DNA of 64,000 nucleotides from Rhodothermaeota bacterium MED-G19. GTDB taxonomy: Bacteria > Bacteroidota > Bacteroidia > Cytophagales > MED-G16. The stretch covers positions 1-64,000 of the forward strand of contig NTKI01000001.1 in assembly GCA_002457315.1 (NCBI GenBank), in the 5' to 3' direction. The position numbers were made by a program, and so were the translations under genes. This document shows positions 57,417-64,000 of this stretch, piece by piece (the first letter of the stretch is position 1; the number at the start of each line of letters is the position of its first letter). The notes below the pieces were generated by a model. It saw only the letters and a list, made by a program, of their open reading frames with translations. It searched no databases and had not been told where the DNA came from.

Positions 57417-57895
57417 TATGATCCAGTTACAACTTTAGCAAAACGGAGTATACTATCACCAACGTGATATCCGTCTTCGATTACATCAATTATTTTTCCT
57501 TTTAATTTTTTATCAGAGGGTGAGCTTGTAATCGCTTCATGTAATTCAGAATCAAAATCATCTCCCTTCTTGATTTCCATTTTTTTAACATTATACTTTT
57601 CTAATGTAGTTTTTAATTTTTGGAATATTAGGCTAAAACCCTCAATCTCATTTTCTTTATTTGCTTTTACAGCTCTTTCATAATCATCTATAACTGGAAG
57701 AATATCTTTGAGTAGATCCTTGTTTGCAGAATGAATCATCTCAATTTTTTCTTTTGATGTTCTTCTTCTATAATTCTCAAATTCAGAATATAATCTAAGG
57801 TACTTGTCTTTTGTCTCCTGTAGCTCAGAAGTTAAGTTTTTACCTTTTTTTGTTTTTTTAGGTTGCGCAGATTTATTTGTCTTTTTTTTATTCAT
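57416..57895 (-). CDS. grpE: Nucleotide exchange factor GrpE
   Basis: Releases ADP from DnaK. The 159 residues have a basic, Lys-rich N terminus, a long helix ([24 protein letters not shown], with the FENYRRR signature), [12 protein letters not shown], and the C-terminal wing [11 protein letters not shown] to [25 protein letters not shown]. It begins the grpE-dnaJ operon. A sigma-54-like element ends 13 nt before its ATG, implying a very short leader if that promoter is used. Confidence 0.95.
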   Translation of the reverse strand: MNKKKTNKSAQPKKTKKGKNLTSELQETKDKYLRLYSEFENYRRRTSKEKIEMIHSANKDLLKDILPVIDDYERAVKANKENEIEGFSLIFQKLKTTLEKYNVKKMEIKKGDDFDSELHEAITSSPSDKKLKGKIIDVIEDGYHVGDSILRFAKVVTGS

Positions 57896-57907
57896 ATAAT
57901 TATACTT

Positions 57908-57925
57908 AGCAAAAAGTTTGCCAAA
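57908..57925 (-). promoter_or_regulatory. Sigma-54-like promoter element upstream of grpE-dnaJ
   Basis: Minus strand TTTGGCAAACTTTTTGCT. It has GG and GC exactly 12 nt apart (TTGGCA ... TTGCT), a good match to the sigma-54 -24/-12 pattern. Its partner lies before dnaK. As an alternative, TATATTTG (57929-57922) overlapping its left end matches the housekeeping -7 box. Confidence 0.5.
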
Positions 57926-57936
57926 TATAACTTTTT

Positions 57937-57947
57937 GTCATTTTGAC
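57937..57947. promoter_or_regulatory. Palindrome upstream of the grpE element
   Basis: GTCA-TTT-TGAC, 11 nt upstream of TTTGGCA. Read on the minus strand it is GTCAAAATGAC, differing from the dnaK palindrome core GACAAAATGTC only in two swapped A/T positions. Confidence 0.4.
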
Positions 57948-57952
57948 TTTAA

Positions 57953-58939
57953 CTATTCCTTAATATTTATTTTTTCCCAGATGAGGTCCTTAAGTCCTTC
58001 AAGGCCATAACCTGTAACACTAGATATTTTAATAGTATCATATTTTAAATTAGCATCTAACTTATTTAATGCAGTTTCTTCTAATAAGTCGCATTTAGTT
58101 ATTGCAATTATGAATTTCTTTTCCAGAAGTTCCTTGTTATACTTTTTTAATTCATTTAGTAAAAGATTAAACTCTTTCTTAATTTCTGAGTCAACAGGTA
58201 TCATGAATAGAAGAATAGAATTTCTTTCAATATGTCTTAAAAACCTTATTCCTAACCCTTTTCCCTCGGATGCCCCTTCAATTATGCCTGGAATGTCTGC
58301 CATTATGAAGGACATATTATCTCTGTATGGAATAACACCTAAATTTGGGGTTAATGTTGTAAATGGATAATCTCCAATTTTAGGTTTTGCCTTTGATATT
58401 GAAGATAAAAGAGTTGATTTCCCTGCATTGGGGAAGCCAACTAGTCCAACATCTGCAAGTACCTTTAGTTCTAGAGATATCCAGTCTTCTAGGCTTTCTA
58501 TTCCAGGCTGACTATAATGTGGAGATTGATTAGTTGATGATTTAAAGTGAAAATTTCCTAAACCACCGATTCCGCCTTCAAGTAAAACCTTTTCTTCATC
58601 ATGTTCTAATATCTCTAATGTTTTTTTATTGCTTTCATATTTTGCAATAGTTCCGAGCGGAACTTCTATAATGATATCTTCTCCATTTTTTCCATGCTTT
58701 TTTGATCCCTGCCCATCTTGTCCACCTTCTGCTTTTAAATGTTTAGTATATCTCAGATGAAGCAAAGTCCATAATTGACTATTTCCTTTTAAAATTATAT
58801 CACCTCCTTTTCCACCATCTCCTCCGTCAGGACCTCCTTTTGGAACAAACTTTTCTCTTCTAAAGTGAGAAGATCCACTACCTCCTTTTCCAGACTTACA
58901 GAAAATTTTAATATGATCAATAAAATTAGGATTGCTCAT
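57953..58939 (-). CDS. obgE: GTPase ObgE/CgtA
   Basis: Essential ribosome-associated GTPase linked to 50S assembly. The 328 residues have the glycine-rich Obg fold (about 1-155: GGSGSSHFRREKFVPKGGPDGG, GDIILKGN) and a G domain with G1 GFPNAGKSTLL, G2 region DYPFTTLTPNLG, G3 ADIPGIIEGA, G4 TKCD and G5 SSVTGYGLEGL. It lacks the optional C-terminal OCT domain. The ATG shares one base with the adk stop. Confidence 0.95.
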   Translation of the reverse strand: MSNPNFIDHIKIFCKSGKGGSGSSHFRREKFVPKGGPDGGDGGKGGDIILKGNSQLWTLLHLRYTKHLKAEGGQDGQGSKKHGKNGEDIIIEVPLGTIAKYESNKKTLEILEHDEEKVLLEGGIGGLGNFHFKSSTNQSPHYSQPGIESLEDWISLELKVLADVGLVGFPNAGKSTLLSSISKAKPKIGDYPFTTLTPNLGVIPYRDNMSFIMADIPGIIEGASEGKGLGIRFLRHIERNSILLFMIPVDSEIKKEFNLLLNELKKYNKELLEKKFIIAITKCDLLEETALNKLDANLKYDTIKISSVTGYGLEGLKDLIWEKINIKE

Positions 58940-59505
58940 TATTTTTCAATTTTTGAGCATATATCTTCAAAAATTTCATCAATTGAACCTACTCCATTTA
59001 TCGGATTGTATTTTTTTAATTTTTTATAATGATTTAATACAGGTAAAGTCTCTTTGTTGTAAACCTTTATCCTATTATTAATTTTATCTTCACTTTGATC
59101 ATCAATTCTTCCTGACACTAATGCTCTTTTTTTGATTCTACTTATAAGCTCGTCATCATCTACTTCGAGAGAAATCAAAAAATTAATAGTTAAATTTTTT
59201 TCTTTTAACATTGAATCCAGAGCTTCAGCTTGGTTTACCGTTCTTGGAAATCCATCAAAAATAAAGCCTTTACTGTTTTTCTTAGTTTCTATTTCTTCCT
59301 TTACCATATTTATAACTACACTATCAGGGACTAAATTTCCCTCATCCATAAATTTTTTTGCCTCCAAACCTAAAGGGGTATTATTTCCTAAATGGTTTCT
59401 GAATAGATCACCAGTAGATAAATGAGTTAATTTGTATTTCTCTATTAACTTATCGCTTTGAGTGCCTTTTCCTGCCCCTGGAGGACCAAATAAAATAATA
59501 TTCAT
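58939..59505 (-). CDS. adk: Adenylate kinase, short LID form
   Basis: Interconverts ATP plus AMP and 2 ADP. The 188 residues carry the P loop FGPPGAGKGTQSDKL, the AMP-binding LSTGDLFR block, FDGFPRTVNQAEAL and the LID-flanking RALVSGRIDDQSEDKINNRI. The LID is the short version without zinc cysteines. It overlaps obgE by one base and follows the PfkB kinase gene by 16 bp. Confidence 0.95.
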   Translation of the reverse strand: MNIILFGPPGAGKGTQSDKLIEKYKLTHLSTGDLFRNHLGNNTPLGLEAKKFMDEGNLVPDSVVINMVKEEIETKKNSKGFIFDGFPRTVNQAEALDSMLKEKNLTINFLISLEVDDDELISRIKKRALVSGRIDDQSEDKINNRIKVYNKETLPVLNHYKKLKKYNPINGVGSIDEIFEDICSKIEK

Positions 59506-59521
59506 ATTGGTGAAATTTAGA

Positions 59522-60502
59522 TCAAAGATATATATCTAAATTATTAATTTCAGCATTTTTTAAAAGCTCTTTAAGATCAATAGAATTAACTCCAGATTTC
59601 ATACAAGTAATGCCTCCAGCTAGATTACACATTTCCCCAATAAACTTTTCAGGTAATTTCAAATAAAATAATATTGTTGCTAAAGAAATTACTGTGTCCC
59701 CAGCTCCTGAAACATCTATAATCTCTTTTATAGTTGTTTTTGATATAAAATTTTCTTTATCATTTTGTATCATCAGCCCCTTTTCAGATAAAGTAATCAT
59801 AATATTGTTTATTTTACTTTTAGTAGATAGTTCTTTTGATATCTTCTCTAAATTTTTTTCTGATGAGTCAACAGAGTTGAAAGCTTCTAATATCTCATTT
59901 AGATTTGGTTTAAATAAATCTATATTTTTATAATTAAAAAAGTTTCTGTTTTTTGGATCCACAGAAATAAATGAATGTTTATTTTCTTTAATAATCTCAT
60001 TTATTATGTGTCTGTCTAAAGTTCCTTTGTCATAATCTTGAAATATTATTATTTCAGATGTTTTTGCTTCTTTATTTATTATTTCTAAGAATTCATCTCT
60101 GAGTTTTTTGTCAATGTTATGTGTATTCTCATTATCAATTCTGACAATATGCTTATCATCAACAATGACTCTATTTTTATTAGTTGTTTTTCTTGAACTA
60201 TCAGTAATGATCCCATTAGTATTTAGATTATTTTTTTTACATAGTCTGATAAAGTCTTGCCCCTCACTGTCTTGCCCAATTACTGTACATAGTACTGGTT
60301 CTAAACCTATACTTTTAATATTTAGTGCAACATTAGCAGCACCTCCTAACTTTATTTTCTCTTTTTCTACATTGATAATAGGCACAGGAGCTTCTGGTGA
60401 TTTTCTTTCTATTCTTCCTAAAGTGTATGAGTCAATCATTGCATCACCTACAATTATGACTTTTTTTCCTTTGATTTTATCAAAGATTTTACTGATTCTC
60501 AT
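59522..60502 (-). CDS. PfkB-family kinase, HldE/RfaE1 kinase-domain type
   Basis: A 326-residue sugar kinase like the N-terminal half of HldE, which makes D-glycero-D-manno-heptose 1,7-bisphosphate for lipopolysaccharide core. Motifs: VIVGDAMIDSYTLGRIERKSPEAPVPI, KLGGAANVALNIKSIG (GGAxN), VDPKNRNFF, FKPNLNEI and the anion-hole block DVSGAGDTVISL. The adenylyltransferase half of HldE is absent, so that step would need another protein. The ATG directly abuts the aminotransferase stop. The specific substrate is inferred from overall likeness. Confidence 0.85.
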   Translation of the reverse strand: MRISKIFDKIKGKKVIIVGDAMIDSYTLGRIERKSPEAPVPIINVEKEKIKLGGAANVALNIKSIGLEPVLCTVIGQDSEGQDFIRLCKKNNLNTNGIITDSSRKTTNKNRVIVDDKHIVRIDNENTHNIDKKLRDEFLEIINKEAKTSEIIIFQDYDKGTLDRHIINEIIKENKHSFISVDPKNRNFFNYKNIDLFKPNLNEILEAFNSVDSSEKNLEKISKELSTKSKINNIMITLSEKGLMIQNDKENFISKTTIKEIIDVSGAGDTVISLATILFYLKLPEKFIGEMCNLAGGITCMKSGVNSIDLKELLKNAEINNLDIYL

Positions 60503-61705
60503 TTAAGTTAGTTTGCTTAAAGATAACTCGAGTCTTTGGGTAGCTTCTATTAGTTCCTTTTCACTAGCTGCATAAGATAATCTTATACAATTTGGGGCTC
60601 CAAAATCTTCTCCAGGAACTAAGGATACTTTAGCATCTTCTAGAAGATATAGGGCCAGATCATTTGCTGAATTTATTTTTTTTCCATCTTTTGAATGATT
60701 ACCTAAATATTCATTTATTTCTGGGAAAAAATAGAATGCGCCTTTAGGCTTATTTACTTTTAGTTTATCAATTTTAATAAGATGATTATATACTAAATTT
60801 CTTCTTTTAAGATACTCACCTTTCATCTCTAGGGCACATTTATTACCTTCTTTTAGTGCTACTAATCCAGCTCTTTGAGCAATTGAGCAATTTGCTGAGG
60901 TAGTTTGACCTTGCATTTTATTAATGGATTTAGCAATTGATTTAGGGGCTCCTATATAACCAAGTCTCCACCCAGTCATTGCAAAGGCCTTAGAAAACCC
61001 ATTCATTGTTATAGTTCTACCATTCATGCTTTCAAGTGATCCAATGCTTGTGTGTCTATCAGTAAAATTTATATGTTCATAAATCTCATCTGATATAATG
61101 ATTATCTCAGGGTGTTTTTCTAAAATATCTCTATACCCTTCAAGATCTTCCCTTGTGAAAACTGTTCCAGTTGGGTTACAAGGAGAGCTAAAAATTACAG
61201 CTTTTGTTTTATTTGAAATAGCTTCTTCTAATTGAGAAGGTGTTGGTTTAAAATCATTTTCTATAGTTGTATTTATATATTTAGGTACACCATCAGCTAA
61301 TGTGATTATAGCAGAATAGCTAACCCAAAATGGAGCAAATACAATAACTTCATCACCTTTATTTAAGATTGAAAACATTACATTGGTGATAGAATGTTTA
61401 ACTCCATTAGATACAATTATTTCATTAGGACTATAACTTAAATTATTTTCATTTATAAATTTTTCAGATATGGCTTCTCTAAGGTCTAGGTAACCGGGGA
61501 CAGGCGGGTATGAAAAATAATTTCCTGAATCAATAGCGTTTTTTGCTCCATCACAAATGTGTTGTGGAGTTTTAAAATCAGGTTCTCCTAAACTAAGACT
61601 AATCACGTCTATTCCTTTTGATTTGTATTCTCTTGCTAATGCAGCCATTGCTAGAGTTGATGACTCTTCTACATTTTGAAGTCTTAAAGATTCTTTTTTA
61701 TTCAT
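60503..61705 (-). CDS. PLP-dependent class I aminotransferase, aspartate aminotransferase type
   Basis: A 400-residue fold-type I aminotransferase. Visible are SLSLGEPDFKTPQHI, YFSYPPVPGYLDLREAI, SPCNPTGTVFTREDLE, ISDEIYEHINF, the PLP lysine in GFSKAFAMTGWRLGYIGAP and the C-terminal RLSYAASEKELIEA (the Arg that binds the alpha-carboxylate). This is the AspB subfamily 1-gamma pattern, so aspartate with 2-oxoglutarate is the likely pair. It overlaps recR by 4 bp. Confidence 0.9.
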   Translation of the reverse strand: MNKKESLRLQNVEESSTLAMAALAREYKSKGIDVISLSLGEPDFKTPQHICDGAKNAIDSGNYFSYPPVPGYLDLREAISEKFINENNLSYSPNEIIVSNGVKHSITNVMFSILNKGDEVIVFAPFWVSYSAIITLADGVPKYINTTIENDFKPTPSQLEEAISNKTKAVIFSSPCNPTGTVFTREDLEGYRDILEKHPEIIIISDEIYEHINFTDRHTSIGSLESMNGRTITMNGFSKAFAMTGWRLGYIGAPKSIAKSINKMQGQTTSANCSIAQRAGLVALKEGNKCALEMKGEYLKRRNLVYNHLIKIDKLKVNKPKGAFYFFPEINEYLGNHSKDGKKINSANDLALYLLEDAKVSLVPGEDFGAPNCIRLSYAASEKELIEATQRLELSLSKLT

Positions 61706-62316
61706 TGTTCTATTTTATAATTAATTCTTGAAGATATACTTTTTCCTAGTGTTACTTCGTCCGCGTATTCAATTTCACCTCCAATTGGGATTCCTCTAGA
61801 AATTGTAGTCACTCTTAAATTATATTTTGAAAGCTTTTTTGAAATATAAAATGCTGTGGTGTCTCCATCTAATGTAGGGCTTAATGCAAAAATTATTTCT
61901 TTTATTTCACCTTTAGAAACTCTTTTTTCTAAAGTATCAATATTTAAATTATCGGGTCCTATGCCATCAATTGGTGAGATTAGTCCTCCAATAACATGAA
62001 ACAAACCATTATAATGGTTTGTGTTCTGTATTGCAAGAACATCTGGAGTGTCTTCTACAACACATAATATCTCTTTATTAGTGTAGGGGTTATTTGATTT
62101 ACATGAGCATTTACCATCTTCACATATCACATGACATATGTCACAGTACTCAGTTTTGTTTTTAAGGTCAACAATAGCTTTTGAAATATTTTCGGAAAAA
62201 TTTATATCTTTTTTTAAGAGGAAAAGACAAAGTCTTAGAGCGGTTTTTTTCCCAATGCCAGGAAGTCTAGATATTTCATTTACTGCAGTTTCAATAATTT
62301 TAGTTGGAAGTTTCAT
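61702..62316 (-). CDS. recR: Recombination protein RecR
   Basis: Works with RecO and RecF to load RecA on gapped DNA. The 204 residues show the helix-hairpin-helix (ISRLPGIGKKTALRLCLFLLK), the cysteine zinc finger (CDICHVICEDGKCSC) and the Toprim domain (ILCVVEDTPDVLAIQ, ALSPTLDGDTTAFYI). It is the first gene of the long leftward series that runs to dnaK. Confidence 0.95.
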   Translation of the reverse strand: MKLPTKIIETAVNEISRLPGIGKKTALRLCLFLLKKDINFSENISKAIVDLKNKTEYCDICHVICEDGKCSCKSNNPYTNKEILCVVEDTPDVLAIQNTNHYNGLFHVIGGLISPIDGIGPDNLNIDTLEKRVSKGEIKEIIFALSPTLDGDTTAFYISKKLSKYNLRVTTISRGIPIGGEIEYADEVTLGKSISSRINYKIEQ

Positions 62317-62366
62317 TTAAAAATATCTTTCTTTTGAAATTAAAATTGATTTAGAGTTAACTTTAT

Positions 62367-62374
62367 CAAAAATA
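62367..62374 (-). promoter_or_regulatory. -7 box for recR
   Basis: Minus strand TATTTTTG matches TAnnTTTG exactly, with a predicted leader of about 45 nt before the recR ATG. A TTTTTG stands upstream, but at 24 nt rather than 19. Confidence 0.4.
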
Positions 62375-62409
62375 TACCCTAACATAATTGTTTTTTTTCA
62401 AAAATAAAT

Positions 62410-63858
62410 ATGAATGCTAACATTATACTTCTGATTTTTATAATATATTTTTTAGTTCTTCTTTTCATCTCAAGACTAACAACAAAAAAATCAAGTTTTA
62501 ATGATTTTTTTAATGCTAATAGATCTTCACCATGGTACTTGGTAGCATTTGGGATGATAGGGACTTCACTTTCAGGAGTTACGTTTATTTCTGTTCCTGG
62601 TGAGGTTGGTAATACTAATTTTAATTATTTTCAAGTTGTTTTAGGATATCTTTTGGGTTACTATGTGATAGCAAAAGTACTACTGCCTTTATATTATAAA
62701 CTCAATCTTGTTTCAATATACACTTATCTTGATAAGAGGTTTGGTTATTATAGTTATAAATCAGGCGCTTTCTTCTTTTTATTATCTAGAACCATAGGAG
62801 CTTCATTTCGATTATTTCTGGTTGCTGGGGTACTTCAAATAGCAGTATTTAACCAGTTAGGAATGCCTTTTTATTTTTCTGTTTTTATAACTATTCTCTT
62901 AATATGGGTTTATACATTTAAAGGGGGAATAAAGACTATTGTCTGGACAGATGCTCTTCAGACATTTTTTATGCTTTCGGCAGTCATAATTACCATCTTC
63001 ATTATTCTTGATAAAATGGATATCTCTTTATTTGAATCTATCGTCTTGATAAAAAATAGTTCATATTCAAATATTTTTTATTTTGACTGGAAATCTAGCA
63101 ATGATTTTTTTAAGCAGTTTTTTTCAGGAGCATTTATTGCTATAGTAATGACTGGGCTTGACCAAGATATGATGCAAAAAAACTTAACCTGTAAAAATTT
63201 AGGAGACGCTCAAAAGAACATATTTTGGTTTTGTGTGATTTTAGTTATAGCTAATTTATTATTTCTTTCACTTGGAGCTTTACTCTATATCTATTCTGAG
63301 TCATTAAATATCCCCATACCACAGAGATCGGATGATTTATATCCAATATTAGCTTTAAATAATTTGGGTGGATTGACATCTATTATATTTTTATTAGGAA
63401 TAATAGCTGCAGCATATTCAAGTGCAGATTCAGCTTTAACCTCATTAACTACTTCTTTCTGTATTGATTTCTTGAATATAGATAATAGCTCAAATAAGAA
63501 GAAAACTAGATTTTTTGTACATATTGGTTTCTCTGTTATACTGTTTTTAGTTATACTGATATTCAAAGAAATTAATGATGAAAGTGTGATTAATTCAATA
63601 TTTAAGGCAGCGGGATACACTTATGGTCCCTTATTAGGCCTTTTCTCTTTCGGTATTTTTACAAAATATAATGTAAGAGATAGGTTTGTTTTACCAATAT
63701 GTATATTATCACCTGCGTTTAGTTACATTATTAATATATATTCTGAACAATTATTATTTGGGTATAAGTTTGGTTTTGAGATACTCCTACTTAATGGTTT
63801 GATTACTTTTCTGGGACTTTTCCTTATTAGGAAAAAACAGTTACAGTCTACTATTTAG
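62410..63858 (+). CDS. Sodium:solute symporter (SSS family)
   Basis: A 482-residue membrane protein with about 13 spans of the LeuT-fold SSS family (PutP/SGLT relatives). Recognisable are NANRSSPWYLVAFGMIGTSLSGVTFISVPGE at the first core span, SIYTYLDKRFGYYSYKSGAFFFLLSR, GGIKTIVWTDALQTFFML, MTGLDQDMMQKNLTCKNLGDAQKN and AAAYSSADSALTSLTTSF (Na2-site Ser/Thr in the eighth core span). The substrate cannot be read from sequence. It starts 93 bp from divergent recR; the 3' end overlaps a convergent gene by 18 bp. Confidence 0.9.
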   Translation: MNANIILLIFIIYFLVLLFISRLTTKKSSFNDFFNANRSSPWYLVAFGMIGTSLSGVTFISVPGEVGNTNFNYFQVVLGYLLGYYVIAKVLLPLYYKLNLVSIYTYLDKRFGYYSYKSGAFFFLLSRTIGASFRLFLVAGVLQIAVFNQLGMPFYFSVFITILLIWVYTFKGGIKTIVWTDALQTFFMLSAVIITIFIILDKMDISLFESIVLIKNSSYSNIFYFDWKSSNDFFKQFFSGAFIAIVMTGLDQDMMQKNLTCKNLGDAQKNIFWFCVILVIANLLFLSLGALLYIYSESLNIPIPQRSDDLYPILALNNLGGLTSIIFLLGIIAAAYSSADSALTSLTTSFCIDFLNIDNSSNKKKTRFFVHIGFSVILFLVILIFKEINDESVINSIFKAAGYTYGPLLGLFSFGIFTKYNVRDRFVLPICILSPAFSYIINIYSEQLLFGYKFGFEILLLNGLITFLGLFLIRKKQLQSTI

Positions 63859-63999
63859 GAAGTTATTAAATGCTGATCCAAAAGTGTAGCCTATAGCTAT
63901 TCTAAATTCTGATCTAAAATCAGTTGCAATTTCTTGTTGCTCTAATAATAGATCTTCAATAGAGGCATTTCCTTTAGGTAAACTTAATTGGTCTCTTAT
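63841..63999 (-). CDS. C-terminal end of a probable outer-membrane protein (5' part outside window)
   Basis: A minus-strand open frame enters from the right edge and stops at 63841, giving 52 residues: a helical segment (SIEDLLLEQQEIATDFR) then a strand pair FRIAIGYTFGSAFNNFLNSRL. The YTFGSxxNNxxNxR ending is one I associate with Bacteroidota outer-membrane barrel proteins; the exact family is not certain. It overlaps the symporter 3' end by 18 bp, and this compact tail-to-tail overlap is typical of the window. Confidence 0.6.
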   Translation of the reverse strand: MRDQLSLPKGNASIEDLLLEQQEIATDFRSEFRIAIGYTFGSAFNNFLNSRL

Positions 64000-64000
64000 T

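Overview
The window is a compact, AT-rich, gene-dense stretch of chromosome from a member of the Bacteroidota, most likely a marine Flavobacteriales-type organism. Several features point that way: a type B C-terminal sorting signal of the type IX secretion system, a fused SecDF, an AccD without its zinc finger, a CarB without its allosteric domain, a DnaJ with a halved zinc domain, BshA (bacillithiol synthesis), atpD-atpC apart from the other ATP synthase genes, gliding-type FKBP lipoproteins, many short lipoproteins, few Shine-Dalgarno sequences, and promoter-like TAnnTTTG boxes. There is no rRNA, CRISPR array, insertion sequence or prophage. Almost everything is ordinary chromosomal gene content.

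Layout. 1-12.5 kb: the 3' end of a 2-oxo acid dehydrogenase E2 gene, a small secreted protein, carB, a short membrane protein, accD, nqrF, then a kynurenine-linked group (membrane dipeptidase and SDR facing kynU), dxs, scpA and ndk. 12.6-16.8 kb: an overlapping operon of a DHH phosphoesterase, three FKBP-type lipoproteins, rdgB and udk. 16.8-27.7 kb: secDF, a DUF5916 outer-membrane protein, a small gene remnant, an MFS exporter, a TRAP transporter split over two strands, and rlmN. 27.8-35.7 kb: one gene for a 2636-residue secreted multidomain protein. 35.7-40.5 kb: DUF2891 lipoprotein, two rhomboids, mutL and a small membrane protein, all leftward. 40.6-47.3 kb: bshA, a PIN-PhoH gene, acs, a PQQ-type dehydrogenase lipoprotein and an unknown exported protein. 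47.4-51.2 kb: tRNA-Arg(ACG), a beta-barrel protein, rpoN and asnS. 51.2-62.3 kb: a long leftward series recR, aminotransferase, hldE-type kinase, adk, obgE, grpE, dnaJ, histidine kinase, atpD, atpC, dnaK. 62.4-64 kb: a sodium:solute symporter and the 3' end of a gene for a probable outer-membrane protein.

Two points deserve most attention. First, the 2636-residue surface protein is built of Calx-beta and cadherin-like repeats and carries two foreign domains nested inside repeats: a LamG-like domain, and a C-type lectin domain whose two halves are in swapped order (a circular permutation). Second, dnaK and grpE-dnaJ, 4.7 kb apart, share an 18-bp element (TTTGGCA-WAS-TTTTTG) that looks like a sigma-54 -24/-12 promoter, with a GWCAAAATGWC palindrome at nearly the same distance upstream; rpoN (sigma-54) lies in the same window. 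I found no CIRCE element or sigma-32-type promoter there.

All calls come from reading the sequence and from remembered family motifs. No database or structure search was run. Start codons were moved from the longest open frame where motifs, promoter position or signal peptides argued for it.
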